A DNA stretch of 64,000 bases, taken from JBGTGT01 sp051439375. Its GTDB lineage: Bacteria > Cyanobacteriota > Cyanobacteriia > Cyanobacteriales > Microcystaceae. The notes beneath the pieces were generated by a model. The model saw only the letters and a program-made list of their open reading frames with translations. It was not told the origin of the DNA and searched no databases. A program made the translations under genes and the position numbers. Position 1 is the stretch's first letter, and every line of letters starts with the position of its first letter. Where the stretch lies: the NCBI GenBank assembly GCA_051439375.1, contig JBFRWB010000193.1, positions 1 to 64,000 of the forward strand, in the 5' to 3' direction. Below, in pieces: positions 51,433 to 61,034 of the stretch.

Positions 51433-53928
51433 ATGTCACCCCTTTCTGTTGCTGAATCAAAAGAAACCTATCAAGTTTCCCTCTTACCGTCTCAGTGGGT
51501 TGAAGTTTTAGTAGATTGTACAGGGGTTCAAGGACTTTATACTTATCTTGTTCCTCCTGATTTAACAATTAAAGCAGGAGATATTTTGAGTGTTCCTTTT
51601 GGTAATCAGATAACCGGAGGAATTGCCATTCGCTTGATTAATGCTCTCCCTGAAGATTTAGATTCTAGCCGCATTAAAGCAGTTGATGACATTATCTCTA
51701 AAGGCTTTTTTTCAACCGCTTACTGGACATTAATGAATCGAGTTGCTGACTATTATTATACTGATTTAATTACAGTCGTTCGTAGTGCTTTACCTCCCAA
51801 ATTATTAGGAAAATCTCAAAGGCGTGTTCGTTTAAAAGCGAATCAAATTCCCAAAGGAGCAGAAATATTTTGTCGTCCCATTGCTCAAAAAGTATTAGCC
51901 TTGCTAAAAGCACAAAAAGAGGGCAACTATAGCGTTCAATATCTAAGAAGTAAGATCAAAGGTGCAGACCAAGGGATTAAAGAATTAAGTAAAAGAGGCT
52001 GGATTGAAAGTTATCTTGAACCCCCCAAAACCACTAAACCAAAACAACAAAAAGCCGTTATCTTAGTGAAAGATTCTCCCTTGTTAGACTTAACCAATAG
52101 ACAAAGAGAAGTATTAGAAATCTTACGACGGGAAGGAGGAGAACTTTGGTTAAATGACTTATTACGATTGGGTCATACGAGCAGTAGCTTAGTAGAAACT
52201 TTACAAGACAAAGGCTATGTTATTCTTGAATATCAAGAACGATTACGGTTATTGAAAAATCCAGAAATAGATAATGATCAAGAAAAAATATTAACCCCTG
52301 CTCAAGAAGAAGCCTTGAATCAGATTAAAAACAATGGTAAATTTACCGAAATTCTATTACATGGTGTCACAGGATCAGGAAAAACAGAAGTTTATTTACA
52401 AGCGATCGCACCTATTTTAAAACAAGGAAAATCGGCATTAATTTTAGTTCCTGAAATTGGCTTAACTCCCCAATTAACTGACCGTTTTCGAGCAAGATTT
52501 GGCGACAAGGTTTGTGTTTATCATAGCGGATTATCCGATGGGGAACGATACGACACATGGCGACAAATGTTAACAGGAACACCTCAAGTTGTAATTGGTA
52601 CAAGATCCGCTATTTTTGCCCCTTTACCCCAATTAGGAATGATTATCCTCGATGAAGAACATGATAGCAGTTTTAAACAAACCCAAATTTTACCCACCTA
52701 TCATGCAGGAACTGTGGCAAAATGGCGAGCAGAATTAGTAAATTGCCCCTTAATATTAGGATCAGCCACCCCTTCCCTAGAAACCTTCGTTAAAACAAAC
52801 TTAAATCATTCTCCCCACACTTACCCATTTCCTAACACCCTCTACCTTTCCCTTCCCCAAAGAATTCAATCTCGTCCCCTACCTCCCGTTAAACTGGTAG
52901 ATATGCGCCAAGAATTACAACGGGGAAATCGCTCAATGTTTAGCCTTTCCCTACAAAATGCCCTTAAACAACTAAAAGAAGAGGAAAAACAAGGCATTAT
53001 CTTTGTCAATCGTCGAGGTCATAGCACTTTCGTCTCTTGTCGCAGTTGCGGTTATGTAATGGAATGTCCCCACTGTGATGTCTCTTTGTCCTATCATTAC
53101 ACCCATGAAGGAGCAACGAAATTATTACGCTGCCACTATTGCAATCATACAACTTTGCAACCATCTCATTGTCCCGAATGTGGTTCTCCTTACTTCAAAT
53201 TCTTTGGTAGTGGTACACAAAAAGTGATTCAAGCATTAAACAAACAATTCCCTCAATTACGCTGTTTGCGCTTTGATAGTGACACCACTCGAACCAAAGG
53301 AGCGCATCGCCAATTATTGAGCCAATTTGCTAGAGGAGAAGCAGATTTATTAGTAGGGACGCAAATGCTAACCAAGGGCTTAGATTTAGCCCAAGTTACG
53401 CTAGTAGGGGTCATTGCAGCCGATGGTCTATTGTACCATTCCGATTATCGAGCCGCAGAAAGAGCCTTTCAAACCCTAACCCAAGTTGCAGGAAGAGCAG
53501 GAAGAGGAGATGATCCCGGACAAGTTATCATACAAACCTATAACCCTGAACATTCTGTCATTCAAGCGGTGAAGAATCACGATTATCAGAGATTTATTGA
53601 CAATGAATTACCCCAACGACAAGAATTAGGCTATCCGCCCCATGGCAACTTGATTTTATTGCGGTTCACTGGATTAGAAGCCGAAACAGTACAGAAAACA
53701 GCAGAAGTGATCGCTGACGCTTGCATCTCTTTAGTGGATAATAATTGTGAAATTTTAGGACCCGCACCTGCTGCGGTAATGCGAGTAGCTAACCGTTATC
53801 GTTGGCATATTTTATTAAAATTTGTTCAATCTGATAATAATAAACGGCCTGATTTAGAATCCTTACGCTCTCTTTGTCCTGATAATGTTAAAATGACTAT
53901 AGATGTTGATCCCTTGAGTATTTATTAG
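51433..53928 (+). CDS. priA: Primosomal replication restart helicase PriA
   Basis: 831 residues. The N-terminal DNA-binding domain is followed by the superfamily 2 helicase with Walker A GVTGSGKTEVY (about 314-324) and DEEH box LDEEHDSSF (about 406-414). The zinc region has eight Cys (CRSCGYVMECPHC and CHYCNHTTLQPSHCPEC; about 536-590). PriA reloads the replisome at stalled forks. The insertion at about 180-290 is moderately longer than in E. coli PriA. Confidence 0.95.
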   Translation: MSPLSVAESKETYQVSLLPSQWVEVLVDCTGVQGLYTYLVPPDLTIKAGDILSVPFGNQITGGIAIRLINALPEDLDSSRIKAVDDIISKGFFSTAYWTLMNRVADYYYTDLITVVRSALPPKLLGKSQRRVRLKANQIPKGAEIFCRPIAQKVLALLKAQKEGNYSVQYLRSKIKGADQGIKELSKRGWIESYLEPPKTTKPKQQKAVILVKDSPLLDLTNRQREVLEILRREGGELWLNDLLRLGHTSSSLVETLQDKGYVILEYQERLRLLKNPEIDNDQEKILTPAQEEALNQIKNNGKFTEILLHGVTGSGKTEVYLQAIAPILKQGKSALILVPEIGLTPQLTDRFRARFGDKVCVYHSGLSDGERYDTWRQMLTGTPQVVIGTRSAIFAPLPQLGMIILDEEHDSSFKQTQILPTYHAGTVAKWRAELVNCPLILGSATPSLETFVKTNLNHSPHTYPFPNTLYLSLPQRIQSRPLPPVKLVDMRQELQRGNRSMFSLSLQNALKQLKEEEKQGIIFVNRRGHSTFVSCRSCGYVMECPHCDVSLSYHYTHEGATKLLRCHYCNHTTLQPSHCPECGSPYFKFFGSGTQKVIQALNKQFPQLRCLRFDSDTTRTKGAHRQLLSQFARGEADLLVGTQMLTKGLDLAQVTLVGVIAADGLLYHSDYRAAERAFQTLTQVAGRAGRGDDPGQVIIQTYNPEHSVIQAVKNHDYQRFIDNELPQRQELGYPPHGNLILLRFTGLEAETVQKTAEVIADACISLVDNNCEILGPAPAAVMRVANRYRWHILLKFVQSDNNKRPDLESLRSLCPDNVKMTIDVDPLSIY

Positions 53929-53950
53929 TTAATTGAAAAAGAACGTTGCT

Positions 53951-54454
53951 ATGAAATATCGGATTTGGCTGTGTATATTGGGGCTAACAGGAGGGTTAAT
54001 CGGATGTACCAGTTATCCTCGCATTGTTAATTTTCCCTTTGATTCATCAGGACGAGGATTGAATAGTCGCAATACAGAAATAACCCCCCAAACCAACGGT
54101 CAATATATCGTTTTTGTCTCAGATCGCAATGGCTCTCAGGATATCTATTTATTTGATACCCAACGCCGTCAACTGGTGGAATTACCGGGGTTAAATTCTT
54201 TGGATGAAATTGTCTCCCATCCTTCCATCACAGCAGATGGCCAAAAGATTGTTTTTGCAGCCAGTCGGTTAGGAAAATCTGCCATTTATCTTTATGATCG
54301 CCAAACACAGCAAAAGCGTAATCTAACGCAGGATTTAGCCGCAGAAGTACGTAATCCTACTATTAGTGCAGATGGCTCTCGTATTGCGTTTGAAGCAGCA
54401 ACAGAGGGACAATGGGATATTATAATTTATGATCCTACGGGACAACCTATATAG
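53951..54454 (+). CDS. TolB-like PD40-repeat lipoprotein
   Basis: 167 residues from the ATG at 53951; an upstream TTG at 53933 adds six. The signal ends in the lipobox LIGC, so it is probably lipidated. Three beta-propeller blades of the TolB/WD40-like PD40 type follow: IVFVSDRNGSQDIYLFD, IVFAASRLGKSAIYLYD and IAFEAATEGQWDIIIYD. Too short for a full propeller, so it may oligomerise. It starts 22 bases after priA. Confidence 0.75.
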   Translation: MKYRIWLCILGLTGGLIGCTSYPRIVNFPFDSSGRGLNSRNTEITPQTNGQYIVFVSDRNGSQDIYLFDTQRRQLVELPGLNSLDEIVSHPSITADGQKIVFAASRLGKSAIYLYDRQTQQKRNLTQDLAAEVRNPTISADGSRIAFEAATEGQWDIIIYDPTGQPI

Positions 54455-54517
54455 TGCTACGCACAAGGCAAAAGTAAGCGTAGAAATGTTTTACCCCAAT
54501 AGGGAAACGCTAAAATT

Positions 54518-55279
54518 TTAATAATCATATTCCACTAACGCTTGTATCCATTCAGGCGGTCTAGGAATGCGATTACCTAATCGATCTAAGATTAATAAAG
54601 CCACTAAATGTACCGCAAATAAATAAACCAAACTATTAATAAAAATCAACGTCACTGCTAATGCTTGAACCACAAAAAAGTTGGGTTGGGCTAAAATGCC
54701 TAACTTCAGAAAAATCCAATCCGCCACATTGGTCATCTGAGTAATGACATATTGCCATAAATCTTCCCCTAAGAGAATAGAAAATAACCAAAATCGAAAG
54801 AAAAAACCAAATGAACCAATTAATGCCCCAGTAAAAATAGAAAACCCCCAATTTGCTTGCTTTGTCCAACACCACCCCAATTGAACCCCCATTAAACCAT
54901 AGGGAATTAAAAAGACAATACTGCGAGTTGGCCCCATCAAAACCGATAGTAACAAACCTGACACCAATGCAGACATCCAAGCGGCCCGTCTTCCTCGTCT
55001 AAGATATACAAGGGCAATGGGTAGGGGGAATAAAAGGCGCAAAACAGGCCCTAGAGGAAAAAAATAGTTAATTAACCAAATTAAACTTGCCGTACTCGCT
55101 AAAAAAGCCGTTTCTACCATAATTAGGGTTGGATTTCCCCCAGAAGGGTTAGAAGGCTTTTGGGAAGACTGAGATGGGGATGAAACAGAAGGAGTATCCC
55201 CATCTACCCAATTGTTATCGTCAGAAATTGGGTTTTCAGGGAGGGAAGGAGATAAATTTGGGTCATCAGATGGAGTCAT
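54518..55279 (-). CDS. DUF2232 membrane protein
   Basis: 253 residues from the ATG at 55279; the frame is open back to 55357, which would overlap the previous gene. A Ser/Pro-rich N-terminal tail (about 1-50) precedes about six membrane helices, with YLRRGRRAAWMSAL typical of DUF2232. The family is found in cyanobacteria and Firmicutes and resembles ECF-transporter S components; function unproven. Confidence 0.75.
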   Translation of the reverse strand: MTPSDDPNLSPSLPENPISDDNNWVDGDTPSVSSPSQSSQKPSNPSGGNPTLIMVETAFLASTASLIWLINYFFPLGPVLRLLFPLPIALVYLRRGRRAAWMSALVSGLLLSVLMGPTRSIVFLIPYGLMGVQLGWCWTKQANWGFSIFTGALIGSFGFFFRFWLFSILLGEDLWQYVITQMTNVADWIFLKLGILAQPNFFVVQALAVTLIFINSLVYLFAVHLVALLILDRLGNRIPRPPEWIQALVEYDY

Positions 55280-55331
55280 TAAAGTTTTTAGTCTTCTGCG
55301 CACTGTTTTAAGTGTAGCAGAGGGAGTCAAA

Positions 55332-56108
55332 TTAGATATGACTAATAATTTGACCAAGCTTAGTGATATCCTTTAATTCTCCCACAATTCGCTTAATGGG
55401 CTGGGGCCAAACTCGCATCAGAGTAGGGGTTGCAGAAATATGATGACTCTCAGCCAAATCAGGGTGTTTTGCAATATCAATCACTTTCAGAGTATAAGGG
55501 GCTTTTAATTCCTGTTCTAATAACTGATGAATAAGGGTTAATGTCCGTTTAGTATTGGCATTTTGACTCGATACAAATAACCGTAACACATAACTTTGTT
55601 GTGCAGGGGAGGATAAATTGGTAAACGGGGTAAAAGACTCAGAAAAAGGAATAGAAGGGCTGATTTCTAGGCGATCTACGGGAATAATCAAATCATGGGT
55701 TTCCCATAGTTGAGGAAACAAAGGACGATAGGCATTTAACACCATTGGATGACAGTTTTCTTCTTTCCATACTACAGTTTTCCATCGAAGGTTGTCTGTC
55801 TGAAAAACCGCATTGAGAAGGGGTTGAAAACGTCGTACTGCCGGATAACATTCAGCAACCGTTCGTACTTCCCCACTGATGGGATCTAGCCAGCGATCGA
55901 TGGTCGCAGTATAACTAGGAATGAGAAACAGAGGAATCTCTGGTAATTTCAGAACTTGCTGAAGAATGCGACAGAGATGGGAATGCCACCGATCTTGCTT
56001 GTTAGGATCAATACAATAAATCAGGTCGCCGCCCGGCGTAAAGAGAGCAATTCCTTTGTACAACGAGGGTAAAGTCGTCACGGTTGATGGTGGCAAAAGG
56101 GTTAGCAT
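55332..56108 (-). CDS. Protein with C-terminal KaiB-like domain
   Basis: 258 residues. The C-terminal 90 (from about 167) form a KaiB-like thioredoxin fold: YVLRLFVSSQNANTKRTLTLIHQLLEQ, YTLKVIDIAKHPDLAESHHISATPTLMRVWPQPIKRIVGEL. KaiB and the SasA sensor domain share this fold and bind KaiC. The N-terminal 165 residues (GIALFTPGGDLIYCIDPNKQ) are conserved in cyanobacteria but have no assigned fold. It may act beside the clock, but KaiC binding is only inferred. kaiA, kaiB and kaiC are not in the window. Confidence 0.75.
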   Translation of the reverse strand: MLTLLPPSTVTTLPSLYKGIALFTPGGDLIYCIDPNKQDRWHSHLCRILQQVLKLPEIPLFLIPSYTATIDRWLDPISGEVRTVAECYPAVRRFQPLLNAVFQTDNLRWKTVVWKEENCHPMVLNAYRPLFPQLWETHDLIIPVDRLEISPSIPFSESFTPFTNLSSPAQQSYVLRLFVSSQNANTKRTLTLIHQLLEQELKAPYTLKVIDIAKHPDLAESHHISATPTLMRVWPQPIKRIVGELKDITKLGQIISHI

Positions 56109-56241
56109 TCTATCGGTAGAGACGAGGCAAAAAATAAAGACTGTCTTCCTATTCTATGAGTTAGACTTGAACACTGAAGCAAATGTCTGACAATCTTTAG
56201 GTTTTCTCTAGAATTAATCTATTTGTTTTCTAAAATAGTTT

Positions 56242-56964
56242 TTAGCATTCTTCTAATGAATCTGAGACAATACCTTGGTAATTTGCTTCAATGCGATCCC
56301 ATTCCAACTCGCTCAAACTATCGATCGCCCAATTGGCAAACCGTTGCATAAAATGAAGGGGATAGGTATTCGCTACCCCAACAACCTGCATTCCTGCCCG
56401 CTTGGCGGCTTTAATCCCCGCAGGGGTATCTTCAATGGCGAGACAGTTAGACGGCTCAAGCTGAAGGTTGAAATCTAGTCGATTAAAGCGTTCAACGGCT
56501 AAAAGATAACAATCGGGGCGAGGCTTGCCCATTTGTACCCCATCTCCGGCTACAATCACCTCAAAATAGCGAGCAAGATTGCTTCTGTTTAAGATGAACT
56601 GAACTTCTGAGGCTAAGGCACCGGTAACTAAACCAATTTTGAGGTCTTTTAAGGAGATTTTCTCTAAAAATGTGGCAACGCCATCATAAATTGGCAATTT
56701 TTCTAGGGTTTCTAGTCTTTTTTCATAGGCTTGTGCCTTTTTTTCTATTAGTTTATCAATATATTCGTCTGTTACAACTCGACCTCGATGGGCTAAAATA
56801 TCTCTTAAACAAGTGCGATCGCTTCTTCCTAAGCAGAATTCGCTAAATTCTTGACCAGAGGGTCTTAAGTTTTCTCCTAACAGGAGTTCATCGATTAATG
56901 CTTGATGAATGGCTTCATCATTGATAATGATGCCGTTAAAGTCTAAAAGAATGGCTTTTAACAT
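56242..56964 (-). CDS. HAD-family hydrolase (beta-phosphoglucomutase-like) with DFN motif
   Basis: 240 residues. Motif I of HAD enzymes is normally DxDG(T/V); here it is LLDFNGIIIND (about 7-17), so the nucleophile Asp8 is kept but the general-acid Asp is Asn10. Motif II LVTGA (about 113-117), motif III Lys in GKPRPDCYL (about 145) and motif IV AIEDTPAGIKAAKRAG (about 176-191) are normal. The fold is that of phosphoglucomutase/CbbY phosphatases. Related cyanobacterial proteins appear to share the Asn, so it may be a special subgroup. Confidence 0.82.
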   Translation of the reverse strand: MLKAILLDFNGIIINDEAIHQALIDELLLGENLRPSGQEFSEFCLGRSDRTCLRDILAHRGRVVTDEYIDKLIEKKAQAYEKRLETLEKLPIYDGVATFLEKISLKDLKIGLVTGALASEVQFILNRSNLARYFEVIVAGDGVQMGKPRPDCYLLAVERFNRLDFNLQLEPSNCLAIEDTPAGIKAAKRAGMQVVGVANTYPLHFMQRFANWAIDSLSELEWDRIEANYQGIVSDSLEEC

Positions 56965-57022
56965 GAAAATTATAATGCTACATTGATAACCTTTATATTA
57001 GTCTAATAAATTCTTTGAGGAT

Positions 57023-58894
57023 TTATCCCCCCCATTTATTCCGCCATTTAACCGTTCCTGTTTCGGCTAAAATCCAACGACGACAAGGGATATTTTCCCG
57101 CCAATGAGAGCGATCAGATCGTACAATTGCGTATTTATAGGCGATCGCTTTTCCTGCACTTTCGTTAAAGGGAATTTCACCAAACCATGTATTGCGATTA
57201 ATATATTCAAGGGGATAAGCTTTCTCAATGTCCCAATTCCCCAATTCTGGACAGTCTCCTGTCACCATAACGGTTTCTCCGGGTTGAGTTTGAATATTAT
57301 TGAGTTGTACCCTCACCACCATCTGTCCTTTTACCAATTCGCCTTGATGACTGAGAACAAGACACTCATTAGCAGCGAGAGATAAACCAGAAATTCGCCC
57401 GTCTATGACGGAAATTGAGCGACTTGTTACCAAACACACATAGTTGCCATCAGGTAAGTCTGTATTGTCAAGATCAATTTTGGTGTCACCTCCTTTATTC
57501 AGCACGACTAAGCACCGAGAATCTCGATAACAACGTAAATAGACGTATATGTTCTCAGATAAATACTTTTGTTGCAAACTTCCAAGGGAAATAGCAGGAT
57601 TGGTTCGTCTTAGTTTTGATAACTTGCCAATCATCTGATACAAATGGGTTTGAGTATCCCAATTGTCCATCATGGGACGATTATAAGGGTCATTTCCTCC
57701 GTTGGTATCGTTGTGTAAATACTGTTCTGTGCCGTAGTAAATACAAGGAATACCTCGACAGGTTAATATTAAAGCCATTGCCAATTTTAATTTGTCCCAA
57801 TCTCCATTTAAACTGAGAAAACGAGGCATATCATGGTTGTCAATAAAGGTGATTAATTCTGTCGCACTGTAGTAATAATGGTCACAGTCGAAAATGGCTT
57901 GAATTCCGTAAAATCCTCCCGCTTGGTTAAGTGCGATCGCGTCTCGGATGGCACTACAAAGGCCAAAATCTACAATGGACATTCCTGTATCGTTGGCAAA
58001 TTTGGCCGAACGACTATCATTAGGATGACTAAATCCCCATTCTCCAAAGGCAAATAAGTCGGGTTGATGGCTTTTTAAATCGGTTAAAAATTCTTGCCAA
58101 AACCAGATAGGCATATGTTTAACGGTATCAATTCTTAGGGCATCTACACCTTTATCTAACCATTGTTTAATCGCTGTTTTTATGTAGTGGCGATAGGCAG
58201 GATTACTTTCGTTAAAGGTTGCTAATCCGAGCATTTCATAGTATAAGAGTTGATATTCATCATCCCAATTACTAATACTAGGATTGTGATAGTACCAATT
58301 ATTTGGATCGTCATAATAATCAGCAATTAGATTACCATCATCGTAGAGTTTACCCTTTTGACCATTAATTTCTGGACTGCTATGGTTACAAACAATATCT
58401 AAAATGAGTTTCATGCCTCGTTTTTGCATTTCTGAAACTAAGTGATCAAAGACTGTTTCTTGATAAAGAGAATTGGGTTCTCCTTTGGCAATAAAACGAG
58501 AATTAATACGTTTAAAATCTTTTGTCCAATAGCCGTGCATTGCTGCACTTTCTCCCATTTCTTCTACTTGCTCAAATAGGGGAGATAACCAAATAGCCGT
58601 CACCCCTAAATCTTTGAGATAATCTAACTTATTAACAACGCCTTGTAAATCGCCTCCCCAATATTTTCCCCAATGTTGACGACTGAGATCATATAAATGG
58701 GGGTTAGGTCCTTCATCATTATTGGTATCTCCGTCAAGAAAGCGATCAACCACAATAAAATAGATTGTTTCTTGGCGAAATTCAATAGAACGGGTAAAAA
58801 AGAACTCAAATTCTGCTTGTTTCTCCGATTCATTCAATGAGGTGTGAAAACCGGCTGCTGCTCGTTGAGCGGAAGAAGTGGGAACAGAAGTCAT
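57023..58894 (-). CDS. Alpha-amylase (GH13) with starch-binding domain
   Basis: 623 residues. GH13 barrel with conserved regions DIVCNH (about 160), DALRIDTVKH (nucleophile Asp, about 250), GEWG (acid Glu, about 286) and FIDNHDMPR (about 350). The C-terminal 100 residues form a CBM20 domain: GDCPELGNWDIEKAYPL and NTWFGEIPF. It lacks a signal peptide, so it probably hydrolyses cytoplasmic glycogen or maltodextrin. Single gene. Confidence 0.92.
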   Translation of the reverse strand: MTSVPTSSAQRAAAGFHTSLNESEKQAEFEFFFTRSIEFRQETIYFIVVDRFLDGDTNNDEGPNPHLYDLSRQHWGKYWGGDLQGVVNKLDYLKDLGVTAIWLSPLFEQVEEMGESAAMHGYWTKDFKRINSRFIAKGEPNSLYQETVFDHLVSEMQKRGMKLILDIVCNHSSPEINGQKGKLYDDGNLIADYYDDPNNWYYHNPSISNWDDEYQLLYYEMLGLATFNESNPAYRHYIKTAIKQWLDKGVDALRIDTVKHMPIWFWQEFLTDLKSHQPDLFAFGEWGFSHPNDSRSAKFANDTGMSIVDFGLCSAIRDAIALNQAGGFYGIQAIFDCDHYYYSATELITFIDNHDMPRFLSLNGDWDKLKLAMALILTCRGIPCIYYGTEQYLHNDTNGGNDPYNRPMMDNWDTQTHLYQMIGKLSKLRRTNPAISLGSLQQKYLSENIYVYLRCYRDSRCLVVLNKGGDTKIDLDNTDLPDGNYVCLVTSRSISVIDGRISGLSLAANECLVLSHQGELVKGQMVVRVQLNNIQTQPGETVMVTGDCPELGNWDIEKAYPLEYINRNTWFGEIPFNESAGKAIAYKYAIVRSDRSHWRENIPCRRWILAETGTVKWRNKWGG

Positions 58895-59038
58895 GAAAGG
58901 ATGTTTATAGTTTAGAGATTTAGTTATTTTTTTAATTTTATCTTAGTTTCGTCTTAGTTTCTTTAAGAAAGCCTTAAATTAAGAAAACTTTTTATAGGTT
59001 ATAAACTATAATCACTTGAACGCTAAATAATAAATATT

Positions 59039-60619
59039 ATGAATGATTCTTGGAACGGTAACAAATGGTTGATAATTTGCATTTCTATCGCAAATTTTAT
59101 TATTGTCCCTTGTATAATTATCTTTCTCACCAGCTTAAAAAAGACACAAACAATACAGCATGTAATTGACACATTAAAATTAGCTTCACTTCTTTTTTCG
59201 GCGGTTATGGGATATTATCTTTCAAAATCACCGATTACGACTCTCAAGGCTTTTTTATTATTGTTGACAGTCGTTTTATTTGATCTCATTTCCTTTGAGT
59301 ACGATAAAGATAATTTTGTTCAATCTTATTATTATCAATCTTTTAATTATATTATTATTAGTTTGTTTATTACAAAACTGTTATTTACTCATCATAATCA
59401 AAGAAGTACACCAAAAAGAATGAATGGAATTCTTAGAAAAATCCTAAAGTTATTAACTGGAAACCGTTGGGTTGTTGTTGTTGGGGGTATAATGGGCGGC
59501 ATTGGTAAAGTCTTATTTGATCTCGATAATAATCTTTTTAAAATTTCTAGAGAAAGTCTGGTTTGCAGAGAATTCTTTAAAGATAATTTTAGAAAAATAC
59601 TTTCATTAGATAACTGTTCTTTTACGATATGGGCTTCAATTGCTGTTTATGCTTATCTAGGATTTATTAGTGCGATTATTGGCTATTATCTAATTGTATC
59701 TAGTCGAGAGCAAGAACGAAGATCAAATCATAATAGAGTTAAAATCGGGCGTATGTTAAGTTATGGTTTATCTTTAGGCTTTACGACTTCCATTGTTTTG
59801 TCTTCTATTAATGATAATCTAAATTTATCTAGACAAATTGTCAAGCAAGAAGCAAAAGAAGAAATAAGAGTAGAAAATGCGGCTAATCAAATTACTCAAG
59901 AACAGACTGACCAACGCTTAACAAAATTATACAATGATCTTGTTTATTATGGTGGTCAAATTACCGATTTATATAACTCTAAAAATCGTGACCAAATTAA
60001 AAAAACATTATTTGATATTAAAACGATTAGTCTTAACTCCAAAAAGAATAATGTTATAAAATCATCCCTTAATCAAATCAAAGGATATCTGGTGATACTT
60101 ATTCAAAACAAAAGTATAACCCCATCTATCTTGAAAGTAGGTATCAATAATATATATGATCTTTCTGCTCCTTCTAATGATCAGTCAGTAATTATAATTG
60201 GTCTTGCTCACATAATAGAAGTCATTGATGAACTATCAAAACAAATTAATGACCTATCACAACAAATTAATGAACAATCACAATTACAACAACTCAATGA
60301 AGAACAATCAAAACGCCTTAATGAACTACAAAAACAAATTAAGAAACAATTAAAGTTTCAAGAAGAAATACCAAACTTCTTAAACGTTATAGCATCTTCT
60401 ACCACTAAAGCAGTTGAACTTTCCCAAAAAATTGAGAAAGGTGAATTATATGTTGATACCTTCAATCATCTTGATAGGTCTATTCCATCCATTGAGAAAT
60501 TTATACAGAAACAGGATCAAAATAATTCAGATGTTAAACGGATTCAGAAAAATCTTACAGCATTACAACGTCAGATTACGTTCATTAACAATTCTCCCAT
60601 ATCTGATACTGCGGAATAA
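59039..60619 (+). CDS. Large membrane protein with C-terminal coiled coil
   Basis: 526 residues. About six to seven membrane helices lie in residues 10-260; residues 260-526 are soluble, with a long Gln/Asn/Leu coiled coil (about 395-450; repeated INDLSQQINEQSQ-like heptads). AT-rich with more AAT/ATT codons than the neighbours, suggesting a different origin or weak expression. No family recognised. Confidence 0.6.
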   Translation: MNDSWNGNKWLIICISIANFIIVPCIIIFLTSLKKTQTIQHVIDTLKLASLLFSAVMGYYLSKSPITTLKAFLLLLTVVLFDLISFEYDKDNFVQSYYYQSFNYIIISLFITKLLFTHHNQRSTPKRMNGILRKILKLLTGNRWVVVVGGIMGGIGKVLFDLDNNLFKISRESLVCREFFKDNFRKILSLDNCSFTIWASIAVYAYLGFISAIIGYYLIVSSREQERRSNHNRVKIGRMLSYGLSLGFTTSIVLSSINDNLNLSRQIVKQEAKEEIRVENAANQITQEQTDQRLTKLYNDLVYYGGQITDLYNSKNRDQIKKTLFDIKTISLNSKKNNVIKSSLNQIKGYLVILIQNKSITPSILKVGINNIYDLSAPSNDQSVIIIGLAHIIEVIDELSKQINDLSQQINEQSQLQQLNEEQSKRLNELQKQIKKQLKFQEEIPNFLNVIASSTTKAVELSQKIEKGELYVDTFNHLDRSIPSIEKFIQKQDQNNSDVKRIQKNLTALQRQITFINNSPISDTAE

Positions 60620-60763
60620 AAATAGATCAAGCACATTATTTATTGATACTTGTTTGAAACTTATTCAAATATTGCAAAATGTATCAAATTGCTCATCTTA
60701 GAAAAGAACCATGATAGTTTGGAAGAAGTTAACCACACGCTATCACAAGGAGGATTTTTGATT

Positions 60764-60958
60764 ATGCAGGTCATTGCATCTGAAGCCGAGAACCAGCAGC
60801 AAGATATCCGCGAGTACGTCGCTAACTTGCAACTCCACATGACCCTACACGCTCGCAACCTTGTTCCCAATTTAGATAATACCCCAGATAGTCGTTCTCA
60901 ACTACTCCACGAAAGTCAGGCACATTTGGAAAAATTAGCCTCACGTTACAGAATTTAA
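60764..60958 (+). CDS. Small conserved cyanobacterial protein
   Basis: 64 residues from the ATG at 60764, which has a strong ribosome-binding site (AAGGAGG at 60747-60753). An open frame from 60650 without such a site is less likely. Soluble and helical: DIREYVANLQLHMTLHARNLVPNLDN. No domain recognised. A strong hairpin terminator follows at 60989. Confidence 0.72.
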   Translation: MQVIASEAENQQQDIREYVANLQLHMTLHARNLVPNLDNTPDSRSQLLHESQAHLEKLASRYRI

Positions 60959-60988
60959 GGATTTGTGCAAAATTAAATAATATGTATA

Positions 60989-61015
60989 GGGGTGCAATTA
61001 CTGCACCCCTTAACT
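60989..61015. terminator. Bidirectional terminator between the 60764 gene and ndhH
   Basis: A perfect 8-bp stem GGGGTGCA/TGCACCCC with a 5-base loop (60989-61009) lies between two convergent genes, 30 bases after the 60764 gene and 26 bases before the ndhH stop. A weak T-run follows on the plus strand; reading the minus strand there is TAT-rich DNA. Confidence 0.7.
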
Positions 61016-61034
61016 TGTCAATTTTTCAGGATAG

